From NCBI RefSeq assembly GCF_900099645.1, contig NZ_FMTL01000004.1, forward strand, positions 248,001 to 312,000: 64,000 bases of DNA, read 5' to 3'. The translations under genes were made by a program, and so were the position numbers. The first letter of the stretch is position 1, and every line of letters begins with the position of its first letter. The DNA is from Pseudomonas peli. Its GTDB lineage: Bacteria > Pseudomonadota > Gammaproteobacteria > Pseudomonadales > Pseudomonadaceae. This document shows, one piece after another, positions 53,554-61,116 of this stretch. The notes beneath the pieces were generated by a model. The model worked only from the letters and a program-made list of their open reading frames with translations. It ran no database searches and had not been told where the DNA came from.

Positions 53554-54075
53554 ATGCACCGCTCCCTGCTCGCCACCCTGCTGCTCACCCTGGCCCTGCC
53601 CCTGGCGGCTGCCGAGGTGCGCGAGCTGACCTGGTCGGAAATGGTCCCAGCCGATGCACCACCGCAAGTCGTTGAGCCGGCACCGATTCATGACCTCTCG
53701 CAGTTGGCCGACGCCCTCGCCGAATCTGGCCCGGCGGCCATGCAGCAATCGCCCGCAGCGCCGGTGGTGCAGGCACTGGATGGCCAATCGGTAAAACTAC
53801 CGGGCTATATCGTACCGCTGGATGTCACCGACGAAGGCCGGGTGACCGAGTTCCTCTTGGTGCCGTACTTCGGTGCGTGCATCCACGTGCCACCACCGCC
53901 GTCGAACCAAATCGTACATGTCACCAGCGAGCTGGGTGTGCTGCTCGATGCGCTGTATCAGCCGTTCTGGATCGAGGGCCCGCTCAAGGTCGAGCAGACC
54001 AGCAGCGAGCTGGCCGAAGCCGGTTATCAGATGGAGGCGGAAAAGATCTACGCCTATGAGCTGCCAGATAGCTAA
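53554..54075 (+). CDS. DUF3299 exported protein
   Basis: A 173-residue protein with a signal peptide (MHRSLLATLLLTLALPLAAA) and a DUF3299 domain: KLPGYIVPLDVTDEGRVTEF near residue 80 and YFGACIHVPPPPSNQIVHV near residue 107. The Cys and His of the CIH motif could bind metal. It is the last gene of the zinc operon in Pseudomonas. Its TAA stop is the left end of the second copy of the dispersed repeat. The function is not known. Confidence 0.87.
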   Translation: MHRSLLATLLLTLALPLAAAEVRELTWSEMVPADAPPQVVEPAPIHDLSQLADALAESGPAAMQQSPAAPVVQALDGQSVKLPGYIVPLDVTDEGRVTEFLLVPYFGACIHVPPPPSNQIVHVTSELGVLLDALYQPFWIEGPLKVEQTSSELAEAGYQMEAEKIYAYELPDS

Positions 54076-54244
54076 GAACCTATCCACGATCTGCTGCGCG
54101 TCGGCCCTGCTGCGTTAAAAACAGGTTCGGAATGCTCATGTACAACTCGTACACTCCGCTTCCTCACCGCTTTGACCAGCCGGAGGCTGTTACTGCGTAG
54201 CGCCTTACATGGCTCTAGCTCGCGAGAGCGTGAACAGGTTCTAG
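54073..54244. repeat. Dispersed intergenic repeat, copy B (inverted ends)
   Basis: Related to copy A at 21321-21538: the same 60-base left arm (GAACC, CACGATCTGCTGCG, CGGCCCTGCTGCGTTAAAA) and the same right arm (CTTTGACCAGCCGGAG, GTAGCGCCTT, TCTAGCTCGCGAGA, AACAGGTTCT), with a shorter and different centre (ATGTACAACTCGTACA). Like copy A it begins at a TAA stop codon in the context AGCTAAGAACC and ends GGTTCTA. A strong terminator follows after 15 bases. Confidence 0.8.
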
Positions 54245-54258
54245 GCAGCCCCGGGGAC

Positions 54259-54289
54259 AAAAAAGCCAGACCTTAGGTCTGGCTTTTTT
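54259..54289. terminator. Strong bidirectional terminator
   Basis: Perfect 14-base stem AAAAAAGCCAGACC / GGTCTGGCTTTTTT with a TTA loop and T-runs on both strands. It sits between the zinc operon and the convergent TonB operon and should end both. Confidence 0.94.
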
Positions 54290-54315
54290 ATTGGGCGCTA
54301 CACACCGATAGTCGA

Positions 54316-55413
54316 CTAGCCGGCGCTGGCCACGTGTTTTTCACGCTGATAGCTCAACTCGCTTTCCGCCCACTGGCGCCAGGCGCGCACTTTGCTGCGT
54401 TCGGCGCCAGCACGTTCGGCCTTGGCCAGGGCGTCGAGCCCGGCCTGCCAGCGCGCCTGTTCCAGCTCCAGCTGGGCCAGGTGCAGCCAGTGCTTGGCAC
54501 TGCCCGAGCGCTGCGCCAGTTCACGGAAGATCAACGCTGACTTGCTGCGTTCACGTGCCTGCCACCAGAGCAGCCCCAGCCGCTCTTCGCGGGCACTGGT
54601 GCGCGGCAACAGGCCCTGGTCGAGCATCCCGGCGAGCAGCTTGGCGCCTTGCCAAGGTTGATCGGCAGCGCCAGCCAGCAGCACCAGGTTGTCCAGCTCG
54701 CTTTCATTGAAGCGCAGGCCCTTGTGGTACGCCGCGCGCAAGGTTGCCAGCGACTTGTCGTGACTGCCGCTCAGCTGCTGCAAGGCCGCCAGCTGACGCC
54801 AACCTTGAGCGTTATTCGGCTGGCGCGCAAGCAACTGGCGCTGCCAGCGCTCGGCGGCAGCGTACTTCTTCAGATCAGCGTTCATTGCGACGAGAAACTG
54901 CAACCAGCTATCGGCGGCCTGCGGATTAACCTGCACATAACGCTCGGCCAACGGCAGCGCCTTGGCCGGCTGACCGAGGCCCTGATAGGCCTGCACCAGC
55001 ATCTGCAGCACCTCTTCATTGGCGTTGGCTTGCCCCGGGGCCAGCAGGGTCACCACCTGGGCGTAGCGGCGCTCGACCAGGTTTAGACGGGCTAGGTTCA
55101 GCTCTTCAGCGGCCTGCAGCTCGGCATCCAGCTTGCCGCTCTTCAGTACCTTTTCAAGCAGCTCGATGGCCTGAGCATTCTGCCCTTCGGCCCAGGCCAG
55201 ATAACCGCGGCTGCGCCACAGCAACGCTTCTTCCAGGCTACCCGGCGTGCCCTTGGCAGCATCCAGAGCGCGGCGCGCGGCCGTGTAGTCGCCCTTCTTC
55301 TGTGCGGTCTGCGCCGTATCCAGCGCGCGAAACACGCCCGGATCAACACTCTGTCCAGCCGCCTGCGCAGCACCAGCGCCGCACAGCGCGATCAGCAGCA
55401 GTAGACGATACAT
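54316..55413 (-). CDS. TPR-repeat periplasmic protein of the TonB operon
   Basis: A 365-residue protein with a signal peptide (MYRLLLLIALCGAGAAQAAG) and a chain of TPR-like helical repeats (e.g. RALDTAQTAQKKGDYTAARR, QMLVQAYQGLGQPAKALPL, WLHLAQLELEQARWQAGL). It is the last gene of a TtpC-type TonB system. In Vibrio the equivalent tail gene is an accessory TPR protein needed for full TonB2 function. It should be periplasmic. The spacing to tonB is one base. Confidence 0.85.
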   Translation of the reverse strand: MYRLLLLIALCGAGAAQAAGQSVDPGVFRALDTAQTAQKKGDYTAARRALDAAKGTPGSLEEALLWRSRGYLAWAEGQNAQAIELLEKVLKSGKLDAELQAAEELNLARLNLVERRYAQVVTLLAPGQANANEEVLQMLVQAYQGLGQPAKALPLAERYVQVNPQAADSWLQFLVAMNADLKKYAAAERWQRQLLARQPNNAQGWRQLAALQQLSGSHDKSLATLRAAYHKGLRFNESELDNLVLLAGAADQPWQGAKLLAGMLDQGLLPRTSAREERLGLLWWQARERSKSALIFRELAQRSGSAKHWLHLAQLELEQARWQAGLDALAKAERAGAERSKVRAWRQWAESELSYQREKHVASAG

Positions 55414-55414
55414 A

Positions 55415-56101
55415 TCAGCGAGCTCCTTCCAGGCGGAAGTACAGGGTTTTCACCGCTTCACGGGCCACCGCCAGACCGCCTTCGGTGCGCGGCGCAAACC
55501 GCCAGCGCACGGCAGCGCGGCGGGCTTCGCGTTCAAACACGTTCTGCGGGCTGGCTTCGATAACTCGCACGTTTTCTACCGCACCTGCGCGGTTGATGGT
55601 GAACGCCAGCTTCACATGCCCTTCAATGCCGCGCTGCAAAGCGTAGCGCGGGTAATCCGGGCTGACATCGTTGAGCGGCATCACTTCACTTTCCGGGCCA
55701 CCTGGCTGACCACCGGCATCGCTCGAGGCCGGTGCGCTTGGCGCCGAGGCACCCGCTGCCAAACCCGTCAGGCTTGGTGTCGGCGCGCTGTTCACGGCAA
55801 TCCCCGTGCTCAGGCTCGGCACCGGCAGATCCAGGGCCGGCAGATTGGCGCTTGGGGTAGCAGCCATCGGCGTTGGCGGTGTCGGGGTTTGCGGCGTTTG
55901 TGCTTGCGGCGGCTGCGGTGCCTGCTGGCGGGTACGCGTCGCGGTGTCGCTGGAGTCGCCGTCGAGACGGACGAAATTGGCCACCGTCAGCGGTTCCTCA
56001 CTCGGCTTGCTGCTGGGCGGCGCGACCATGTAAAGCATCAGGCCGAACAGCGCCAGCGCCATCACACAGGCCGCGACAAAGGACAGTGGCAAACGCATCA
56101 A
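55415..56101 (-). CDS. tonB: TonB protein of the TtpC-type system
   Basis: A 228-residue energy transducer. One N-terminal membrane helix (SFVAACVMALALFGLMLYMVA) is followed by a Pro/Thr/Ala-rich spacer (PQPPQAQTPQTPTPPTP) and a C-terminal TonB domain (SPDYPRYALQRGIEGHVKL, INRAGAVENVRVIEASPQ and ARRAAVRWRF). The spacer is shorter than in TonB1, as in TonB2 proteins. It drives uptake through outer-membrane receptors using the proton-motive force gathered by ExbB/ExbD. It overlaps exbD by four bases. Confidence 0.93.
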   Translation of the reverse strand: MMRLPLSFVAACVMALALFGLMLYMVAPPSSKPSEEPLTVANFVRLDGDSSDTATRTRQQAPQPPQAQTPQTPTPPTPMAATPSANLPALDLPVPSLSTGIAVNSAPTPSLTGLAAGASAPSAPASSDAGGQPGGPESEVMPLNDVSPDYPRYALQRGIEGHVKLAFTINRAGAVENVRVIEASPQNVFEREARRAAVRWRFAPRTEGGLAVAREAVKTLYFRLEGAR

Positions 56102-56508
56102 AGCGCTCCCGCCGTAGCGGCCAGGGCCACGTCATGTACTCCGGCCAGGCGCGCCTGATCCATCACCTGCACGACCAGGCCGGTACGCGCATCCTGATCG
56201 GCCTGAACCACCACAGCGCCGTCCGGCTGGTCGACGCGCATGCGCTCGACATGGGCACGCACGCTGCGCACATCGACGACTTTCTTGTCCATCCACACCT
56301 GCCCATCGGCGGTGATGGCGATGAGGATATTGCCTTTGTCCTGCGGGCTGGCGGTTTCCGCCTGGGGCCGCTGCACTTCGACGCCGGCTTCCTTGATAAA
56401 GGAGCTGGTGACGATAAAGAAGATCAGCATGATGAAAACCACGTCGAGCATCGGCGTCAGGTCGATGCCGGTGTCTTCGTCTTGCTGGTGATGACGGCGC
56501 ATTCTCAT
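56098..56508 (-). CDS. exbD: Biopolymer transport protein ExbD
   Basis: A 136-residue ExbD/TolR protein. The single membrane helix DLTPMLDVVFIMLIFFIVTS has the proton-carrying Asp (residue about 25). The periplasmic part has the ExbD pattern (ILIAITADGQVWMDKKVVD, VVVQADQDARTGLVVQVMD). It forms a complex with ExbB (56519-57067) and TonB. It overlaps tonB, so the two are coupled. Confidence 0.94.
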   Translation of the reverse strand: MRMRRHHQQDEDTGIDLTPMLDVVFIMLIFFIVTSSFIKEAGVEVQRPQAETASPQDKGNILIAITADGQVWMDKKVVDVRSVRAHVERMRVDQPDGAVVVQADQDARTGLVVQVMDQARLAGVHDVALAATAGAL

Positions 56509-56518
56509 GTGTCGAATC

Positions 56519-57067
56519 TCAGTCGTGACGCAGCTGGTCAGCCAGCCGCTCTAGAGCCCGGCGTGCATCGCGTTCGAGGCGCGCCAGGCTGAACAATCCA
56601 CTAATCGCCAAGACCATGCCGGCCATGGTCGGCAGAGTCGCCTGCCAGACCCCGGCCGCCATGCCGCGCGGGTTACCGGTGCCATTGATGGCAAGCACGT
56701 CGAACACCGCGACCATACCGCTGACCGTGCCAAGCAAGCCCAGCAGCGGGTACATCGCCACCAGGGTCTTGCTCAGGCGCAAGGGCCCGAGCAGGTGCTG
56801 CTGCGCCTGCGCCAGCCAGGCACTGCGCACCGCGCGCTGCCAGTTGCCGGTGTCGTCGCTCAGCACCTGCTGCCAGGCCTGACGGCGCTCGGCGACCCAC
56901 TGCGGGAATACCCGGCGCATGTACCAGAAGCGCTCGAATACCAGGGTCCAGAACACCACGCACAGGCCCGCCAGCGCCCACATCGCCAGCCCACCGGCGC
57001 TCATGAAATCGAGCAGGGCATGGCTGCTATCGACCAGGCGCAACCACAGCGCCAGCCAATCAGTCAC
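56519..57067 (-). CDS. exbB: ExbB/TolQ-type proton channel protein (short)
   Basis: A 182-residue MotA/TolQ/ExbB protein with three membrane helices (FMSAGGLAMWALAGLCVVFWT, MYPLLGLLGTVSGMVAVFDVL and MAGMVLAISGLFSLARL) and the GLLGTVSGM signature near residue 110. The start is GTG at 57067, inside the end of the upstream gene (8-base overlap); the frame is open to 57097 with no better start. Its partner is exbD. Confidence 0.9.
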   Translation of the reverse strand: MTDWLALWLRLVDSSHALLDFMSAGGLAMWALAGLCVVFWTLVFERFWYMRRVFPQWVAERRQAWQQVLSDDTGNWQRAVRSAWLAQAQQHLLGPLRLSKTLVAMYPLLGLLGTVSGMVAVFDVLAINGTGNPRGMAAGVWQATLPTMAGMVLAISGLFSLARLERDARRALERLADQLRHD

Positions 57068-58406
57068 GACGCGGCGCCCCGGACAGGTGCAGGGCAATCA
57101 ACCCGGCGCTTTGCTGCTCGAGCAGCTGAATCAGGCCCTTGCTACGGCTGGCCAGCATGGTGTGTAGGAACAGCAGCGGAATCGCTACTACCAGCCCCTG
57201 CACTGTGGTCACCAGCGCTTGCGAGATACCGTCGGCCATCAGTCGTGAATCGCCGCCACCGCCCTGGGTGATCGCCTGGAAGGTGACGATCATGCCGGTC
57301 ACGGTGCCGAGCAGACCGAGCAGCGGCGCCACGGCACACAGCAACTTGAGCAGGCCTTGGCCTGTTTCCAGCGGCGGGGTCTCTTGCAGGATCGCCTCGT
57401 CGAGCTTCAGCTCCAGGGTTTCCAGATCAGCCAGCTGCGGTTTCGGTCCCAGTACGCCGATGATCCGCCCCAGCGGGTTGTCGGCACGCGGAGCGCTGAG
57501 GTCATGCATCTGCGCACTGACGCTGCGGGCGACGCGGGCCAGGTAAATCATCCGCCAGGCTGCCAGCAGCAGGCCGAATATCCCCAACGCAACAATCACC
57601 CAGCCCACCAAGCCACCTTGCTGCAGGCGATCCCAGAAGCCTGGCTCACGCTGCAACTGCGCCAGCAAGGTGCCACGGCTTGGGTCTATTGGCAGGCTGG
57701 CTACCGTTGCATCGCTGTCCAGATAATCCGCAACCTGGCCCAAACCAGACGGCTGACGCGGCGGCGCAAGCAGCTCGCCGGCATCGGCGTCATAACGCAG
57801 GAAGGCATCGGCAGCGTAGGCGGAGAACGCGCCGACCCGCAGCACATCCTGCGGATTACGCGTACCGTCGGCAGCCACTACCGGCAGTTGCAGCTGTTCA
57901 ACCCGGCCACTGGCGGTGAGGTCTTCGAGCAGCAGCATCCAGTAGCCATCCAGGTCGGCGGCCGAGGGCAGCGTGCGGCTTTCGGCCAGCGCCTTGAGAC
58001 GCGCCAGGCGCTGGGGGTACTGAGCATTGAGCAGGCTGTCCTGCCATTGGCCGGCGACATCACCGGCGCTCTGGCGGACCACGCCAAACAACTCGCCGAG
58101 GTGACCGGCACGCTGGCTGAGGAGTTTTTCCTGCTCAGCCAATTCGGCTTCCTGGCGGTCAAATTCAGCCTTCAGTCGCTCGGCTTCGGCCTTCTGTGTG
58201 GCCAGGGCGCTGCGGGCAGTGGCCAGCAGCTGGGCACGCTCGCCACGTTCGGCAATAAAGGTCTGCTCGCGGCTTTGCATGGCGCTGACTTCAGCCGCGC
58301 GCTCGCTGCGAATCCGTTGCAGCAGTTGATCCGGGCTCAGCGGTTCGGCAGCTCCAGCCAGGGCAGGCAGCAGGGCCAGGGTAAAAGCGAGAACGCGACG
58401 ATTCAT
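57060..58406 (-). CDS. TtpC-like ExbB-family protein with long N-terminal domain
   Basis: A 448-residue MotA/TolQ/ExbB homologue. It has a signal peptide (MNRRVLAFTLALLPALAGA), then a 250-residue domain with a coiled coil (heptads near residues 45-110, REQTFIAERGERAQLLATAR and similar), and a C-terminal ExbB core (WVIVALGIFGLLLAAWRMIYL, then APLLGLLGTVTGMIVTFQAI and LVTTVQGLVVAIPLLFLH). This layout is that of TtpC, the extra component of Vibrio TonB2 systems. It overlaps the DUF3450 gene and exbB by four and eight bases. Confidence 0.9.
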   Translation of the reverse strand: MNRRVLAFTLALLPALAGAAEPLSPDQLLQRIRSERAAEVSAMQSREQTFIAERGERAQLLATARSALATQKAEAERLKAEFDRQEAELAEQEKLLSQRAGHLGELFGVVRQSAGDVAGQWQDSLLNAQYPQRLARLKALAESRTLPSAADLDGYWMLLLEDLTASGRVEQLQLPVVAADGTRNPQDVLRVGAFSAYAADAFLRYDADAGELLAPPRQPSGLGQVADYLDSDATVASLPIDPSRGTLLAQLQREPGFWDRLQQGGLVGWVIVALGIFGLLLAAWRMIYLARVARSVSAQMHDLSAPRADNPLGRIIGVLGPKPQLADLETLELKLDEAILQETPPLETGQGLLKLLCAVAPLLGLLGTVTGMIVTFQAITQGGGGDSRLMADGISQALVTTVQGLVVAIPLLFLHTMLASRSKGLIQLLEQQSAGLIALHLSGAPRRD

Positions 58407-59173
58407 GGCTTGGCCTCCAGCGCCAGGGTCTTCACGGGCAGGTCAAGCACGGCCGGGGCCTGCTCCTGGCGGGCAATCGCAATAGCTTGGCGCAACGGGC
58501 GCCGGGCGCTGCCGTCGAGGATCTGCCAGCTGCGGGTTTGCGGGTTCCACCAGCCACTTTCATGGCCATCGAGGGTCTGGAAATACAGCATCACGCGACC
58601 CAGACGGAGGAATTCGACGCTGCGCGACGTGCCTTCATTCGGCAGTTCACCGCGCCAAGCTTCCAGGGTGCGGCCGTAATCGCTCTCCACCTGATACGCC
58701 TCGAGGATGCGCCGGTATTTTTCGGCCAGGCTGACATCCGCACGCGGCAGCAAGTCCTGCAACTGAGCCAGGCGATCACTGCGCTCATCCGGTAGGAACG
58801 GCAAGTCAGCGGCAATAAACTCACCCAGCACCTCAACCATGCGGCGCATCTGTGGCGTCACCGCCTCCTGAGTGCGCTCGATGCCATCGAGCTGCTGCTG
58901 ATAACCAGCAAGCTCTTTGCGTTGCGCCGCTACCAGCTCGCGTAATTGAGCGTTATAACCCTGCAACGCTTCAGCCTGCTGCAATGCGTTACGGTACTCG
59001 GTGAGCATCTCCCGGCTGGCGTCATCGAGCTGCTCGATACGCGCCTGCGAGGCCTTGGCATCGGCAGCCAATTGCTGACTTTCATCCAGCGCGGCATCCA
59101 GAGGGGTCGCCGCTAAAGGCGCACTGGCCAGAACCAGAGCGACTGCCAACAGGCGCTTCGGCAGAGGGATCAT
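58403..59173 (-). CDS. DUF3450 coiled-coil protein of the TonB operon
   Basis: A 256-residue periplasmic protein, first gene of the TonB operon. A signal peptide (MIPLPKRLLAVALVLASAPLAA) and a long helical region (residues 30-120, LDAALDESQQLAADAKASQ, EYRNALQQAEALQGYNAQLR) match DUF3450. RMVEVLGEFIAADLPFLPDER and TSRSVEFLRLGRVMLYFQTL follow. In Vibrio the same gene leads the ttpC-exbB2-exbD2-tonB2 set. The ATG at 59173 has AAGGA seven bases before it, and the frame is open to 59296. Confidence 0.87.
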   Translation of the reverse strand: MIPLPKRLLAVALVLASAPLAATPLDAALDESQQLAADAKASQARIEQLDDASREMLTEYRNALQQAEALQGYNAQLRELVAAQRKELAGYQQQLDGIERTQEAVTPQMRRMVEVLGEFIAADLPFLPDERSDRLAQLQDLLPRADVSLAEKYRRILEAYQVESDYGRTLEAWRGELPNEGTSRSVEFLRLGRVMLYFQTLDGHESGWWNPQTRSWQILDGSARRPLRQAIAIARQEQAPAVLDLPVKTLALEAKP

Positions 59174-59354
59174 GAAATATTCCTTGAACTGAGTGGCGCA
59201 ATAAAGAGAACTATTATCAACTGCATCCCGCCTTTTGAGCAACCAGCAGCAATACTTATTCGCTTGGACACGCACAAAAAAGATACAATATAACATGTTA
59301 TTTGCGACACGCTCGCAAACGCAACCCTACATAATTAGATAGCCAGCTACTTTA

Positions 59355-59368
59355 TTGAGCTGGATCAA
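59355..59368 (+). promoter_or_regulatory. Candidate ANR/FNR box before oprG
   Basis: TTGAGCTGGATCAA matches the FNR/ANR consensus TTGAT-N4-ATCAA at nine of ten fixed bases and the right spacing, 70 bases upstream of the oprG ATG. OmpW/OprG proteins are known to be raised under low oxygen, in line with an anaerobic regulator. Confidence 0.68.
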
Positions 59369-59437
59369 CAGTCGTTTTTTTCGCGCCCCTAACATCGTAC
59401 TCAGCCAATACGAACCGATGCTTTATGGGAGCACACC

Positions 59438-60124
59438 ATGCGTACCTCACTGTTTACCGCTTCACTGCTGGCCCTTGCTATCGCCGCCCCACTGGCGCAC
59501 GCGCACCAAGCTGGCGACATCATCGTGCGGGCCGGCGCCATCACGGTTGACCCACAGGAAAGCAGCAGTGACATCTGGGTCGGCGCACTCGGCACTGACG
59601 TAGCCGGTACCAAAGCGACCCTGGACAGCGACACTCAGTTGGGCCTGAACTTCGCGTATATGCTGACCAACAACATCGGCATTGAGCTGCTGGCAGCCAC
59701 CCCATTCAGCCATGACGTTGGCGTCAAAGGCATGCCCGGCGGCTTTGCCGGCCTGAACGGTAAGCTCGGTGAGCTCAAGCACCTGCCGCCGACCCTGAGC
59801 GTGGTGTATTACCCACTGGATTCCAGTTCGGCATTCCAGCCCTATGTAGGCGCAGGCATCAACTACACGTGGTTCTTCGACACCAAACTGAGCAGCGAAG
59901 CAGAAGGTAAAGGCTTTAGCGGCCTGGACATGAAAGATTCCTGGGGCCTGGCCGCGCAGGTGGGCATGGACTACATGCTGACCGACAACATCATGCTCAA
60001 CGCCCAAGTGCGTTATATCGACATCGAAACCACTGGCACCACCAACTTTGGCGGCAGCAAGGTTAAAGTCGATGTAGACGTAGACCCGTTCGTTTACATG
60101 GTCGGCCTGGGCTATAAGTTCTAA
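59438..60124 (+). CDS. oprG: OmpW-family outer-membrane protein (OprG-like)
   Basis: A 228-residue eight-stranded beta-barrel porin. A signal peptide (MRTSLFTASLLALAIAAPLAHA) precedes the OmpW pattern GDIIVRAGAITVDPQESS, LGLNFAYMLTNNIGIELLAA, PPTLSVVYYPL, YVGAGINYTWFFDT and a final aromatic strand VDPFVYMVGLGYKF (C-terminal Phe). OprG passes small amino acids or hydrophobic molecules. The gene follows an ANR-like box and ends in a clear terminator. Confidence 0.95.
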   Translation: MRTSLFTASLLALAIAAPLAHAHQAGDIIVRAGAITVDPQESSSDIWVGALGTDVAGTKATLDSDTQLGLNFAYMLTNNIGIELLAATPFSHDVGVKGMPGGFAGLNGKLGELKHLPPTLSVVYYPLDSSSAFQPYVGAGINYTWFFDTKLSSEAEGKGFSGLDMKDSWGLAAQVGMDYMLTDNIMLNAQVRYIDIETTGTTNFGGSKVKVDVDVDPFVYMVGLGYKF

Positions 60125-60136
60125 ACCATCAGCCAT

Positions 60137-60166
60137 AAAAAAACCGGCCATCAAGGCCGGTTTTTT
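60137..60166. terminator. Terminator of oprG
   Basis: Stem AAAAAACCGGCC / GGCCGGTTTTTT with an ATCAA loop, then ATGG, and A-rich on the other side, so it may also serve the convergent epimerase gene. Confidence 0.93.
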
Positions 60167-60180
60167 ATGGCAAAGTGCAT

Positions 60181-61116
60181 TCATCCTTGCGCCAGCAAAC
60201 GCCGCAGGCCTTCACCGATCGGCGTGGCTGTGGGCAGTTGGTACTGCGCCTGCAAACGCCGGTTATCCGCACGCGAGTGGCGAATATCACCCGCGCGCGG
60301 CGCCTGATACTGCACATCAGGCAAGCCACCACACAGCCCACCAATCTGCGCCAGCAGCTGATTCAGACTGACCGCCTGATTCCAGCCAACGTTCACCGCC
60401 CCCTCCACCGCCTGCGACGCAGTCAGCGCTTGAGTCAGCAGCACAACCAGGTCCTCGACATAGAAAAAGTCGCGGGTCTGCTCACCATCGCCGAATACGC
60501 TGATCGGCAAGCCCTGCTGGACGCGCTGGGTGAAGATGCTGATCACCCCGGAGTACGGCGAAGACGGATCCTGACGCGGCCCGAAGATATTAAAGAAACG
60601 AAAAATCGCTGGTTCGAGGCCATGCTGGCGACGATAGAAATCCAAGTAATGCTCACTGGCCAGTTTGTCAGCGGCATAAGGCGTCAGCGGCGCCTTCGCC
60701 GTGGCTTCATCAATCGCCTGGCCTTCACCATTGTTGCCATACACCGCTGCACTGGAAGCAAACAGCACACGCTTGACGCCATGCAGGCGCATCGCCTCAC
60801 AGACATTCAGCGTGCCGACAAAATTGCTCTGGTGCGTCGCCACCGGATCATCCACCGAGGCCTGCACCGAAGCCACTGCAGCCAGGTGCGCCACTGCCTC
60901 ACATCCGGCCACCGCCTGCGCGACCACTGCAGCATCGGCCACATCGCCCTCGATGAACTGCAACTGCGGATTATCCAACGGCAGATTAGTCAGCTTGCCC
61001 ATCGACAGGTTGTCCAGCACACGGACGCTGTAGCCCCGAGCCAGTAACGCATCGACCAGGTGCGAACCGATAAAGCCAGCGCCACCAGTAACCAAAACAG
61101 AACGTGAGTCAGACAT
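60181..61116 (-). CDS. NAD-dependent epimerase/dehydratase (UDP-sugar type)
   Basis: A 311-residue extended SDR. VLVTGGAGFIGSHLVDAL near residue 8 binds NAD, FASSAAVYG near 120 and YAADKLASEHYL near 150 give the Ser and YxxxK, and FNIFGPRQDPSSPYSGVIS follows near 185. It looks like a UDP-glucose/GlcNAc 4-epimerase relative. The ATG at 61116 is chosen because the longer frame to 61353 overlaps the next gene. It is eight bases overlapped with the RmlD-like gene. Surface-polysaccharide substrate likely, but not proven. Confidence 0.88.
   Translation of the reverse strand: MSDSRSVLVTGGAGFIGSHLVDALLARGYSVRVLDNLSMGKLTNLPLDNPQLQFIEGDVADAAVVAQAVAGCEAVAHLAAVASVQASVDDPVATHQSNFVGTLNVCEAMRLHGVKRVLFASSAAVYGNNGEGQAIDEATAKAPLTPYAADKLASEHYLDFYRRQHGLEPAIFRFFNIFGPRQDPSSPYSGVISIFTQRVQQGLPISVFGDGEQTRDFFYVEDLVVLLTQALTASQAVEGAVNVGWNQAVSLNQLLAQIGGLCGGLPDVQYQAPRAGDIRHSRADNRRLQAQYQLPTATPIGEGLRRLLAQG

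Noticed and set aside
54073-54260. 62-codon minus-strand open frame over repeat copy B
   Set aside because: The sequence is a repeat with inverted ends, and the frame is not kept in copy A.
57357-58679. Plus-strand frame of 440 codons over the TtpC-like gene
   Set aside because: Antisense to a gene with signal peptide and ExbB motifs; shadow composition.
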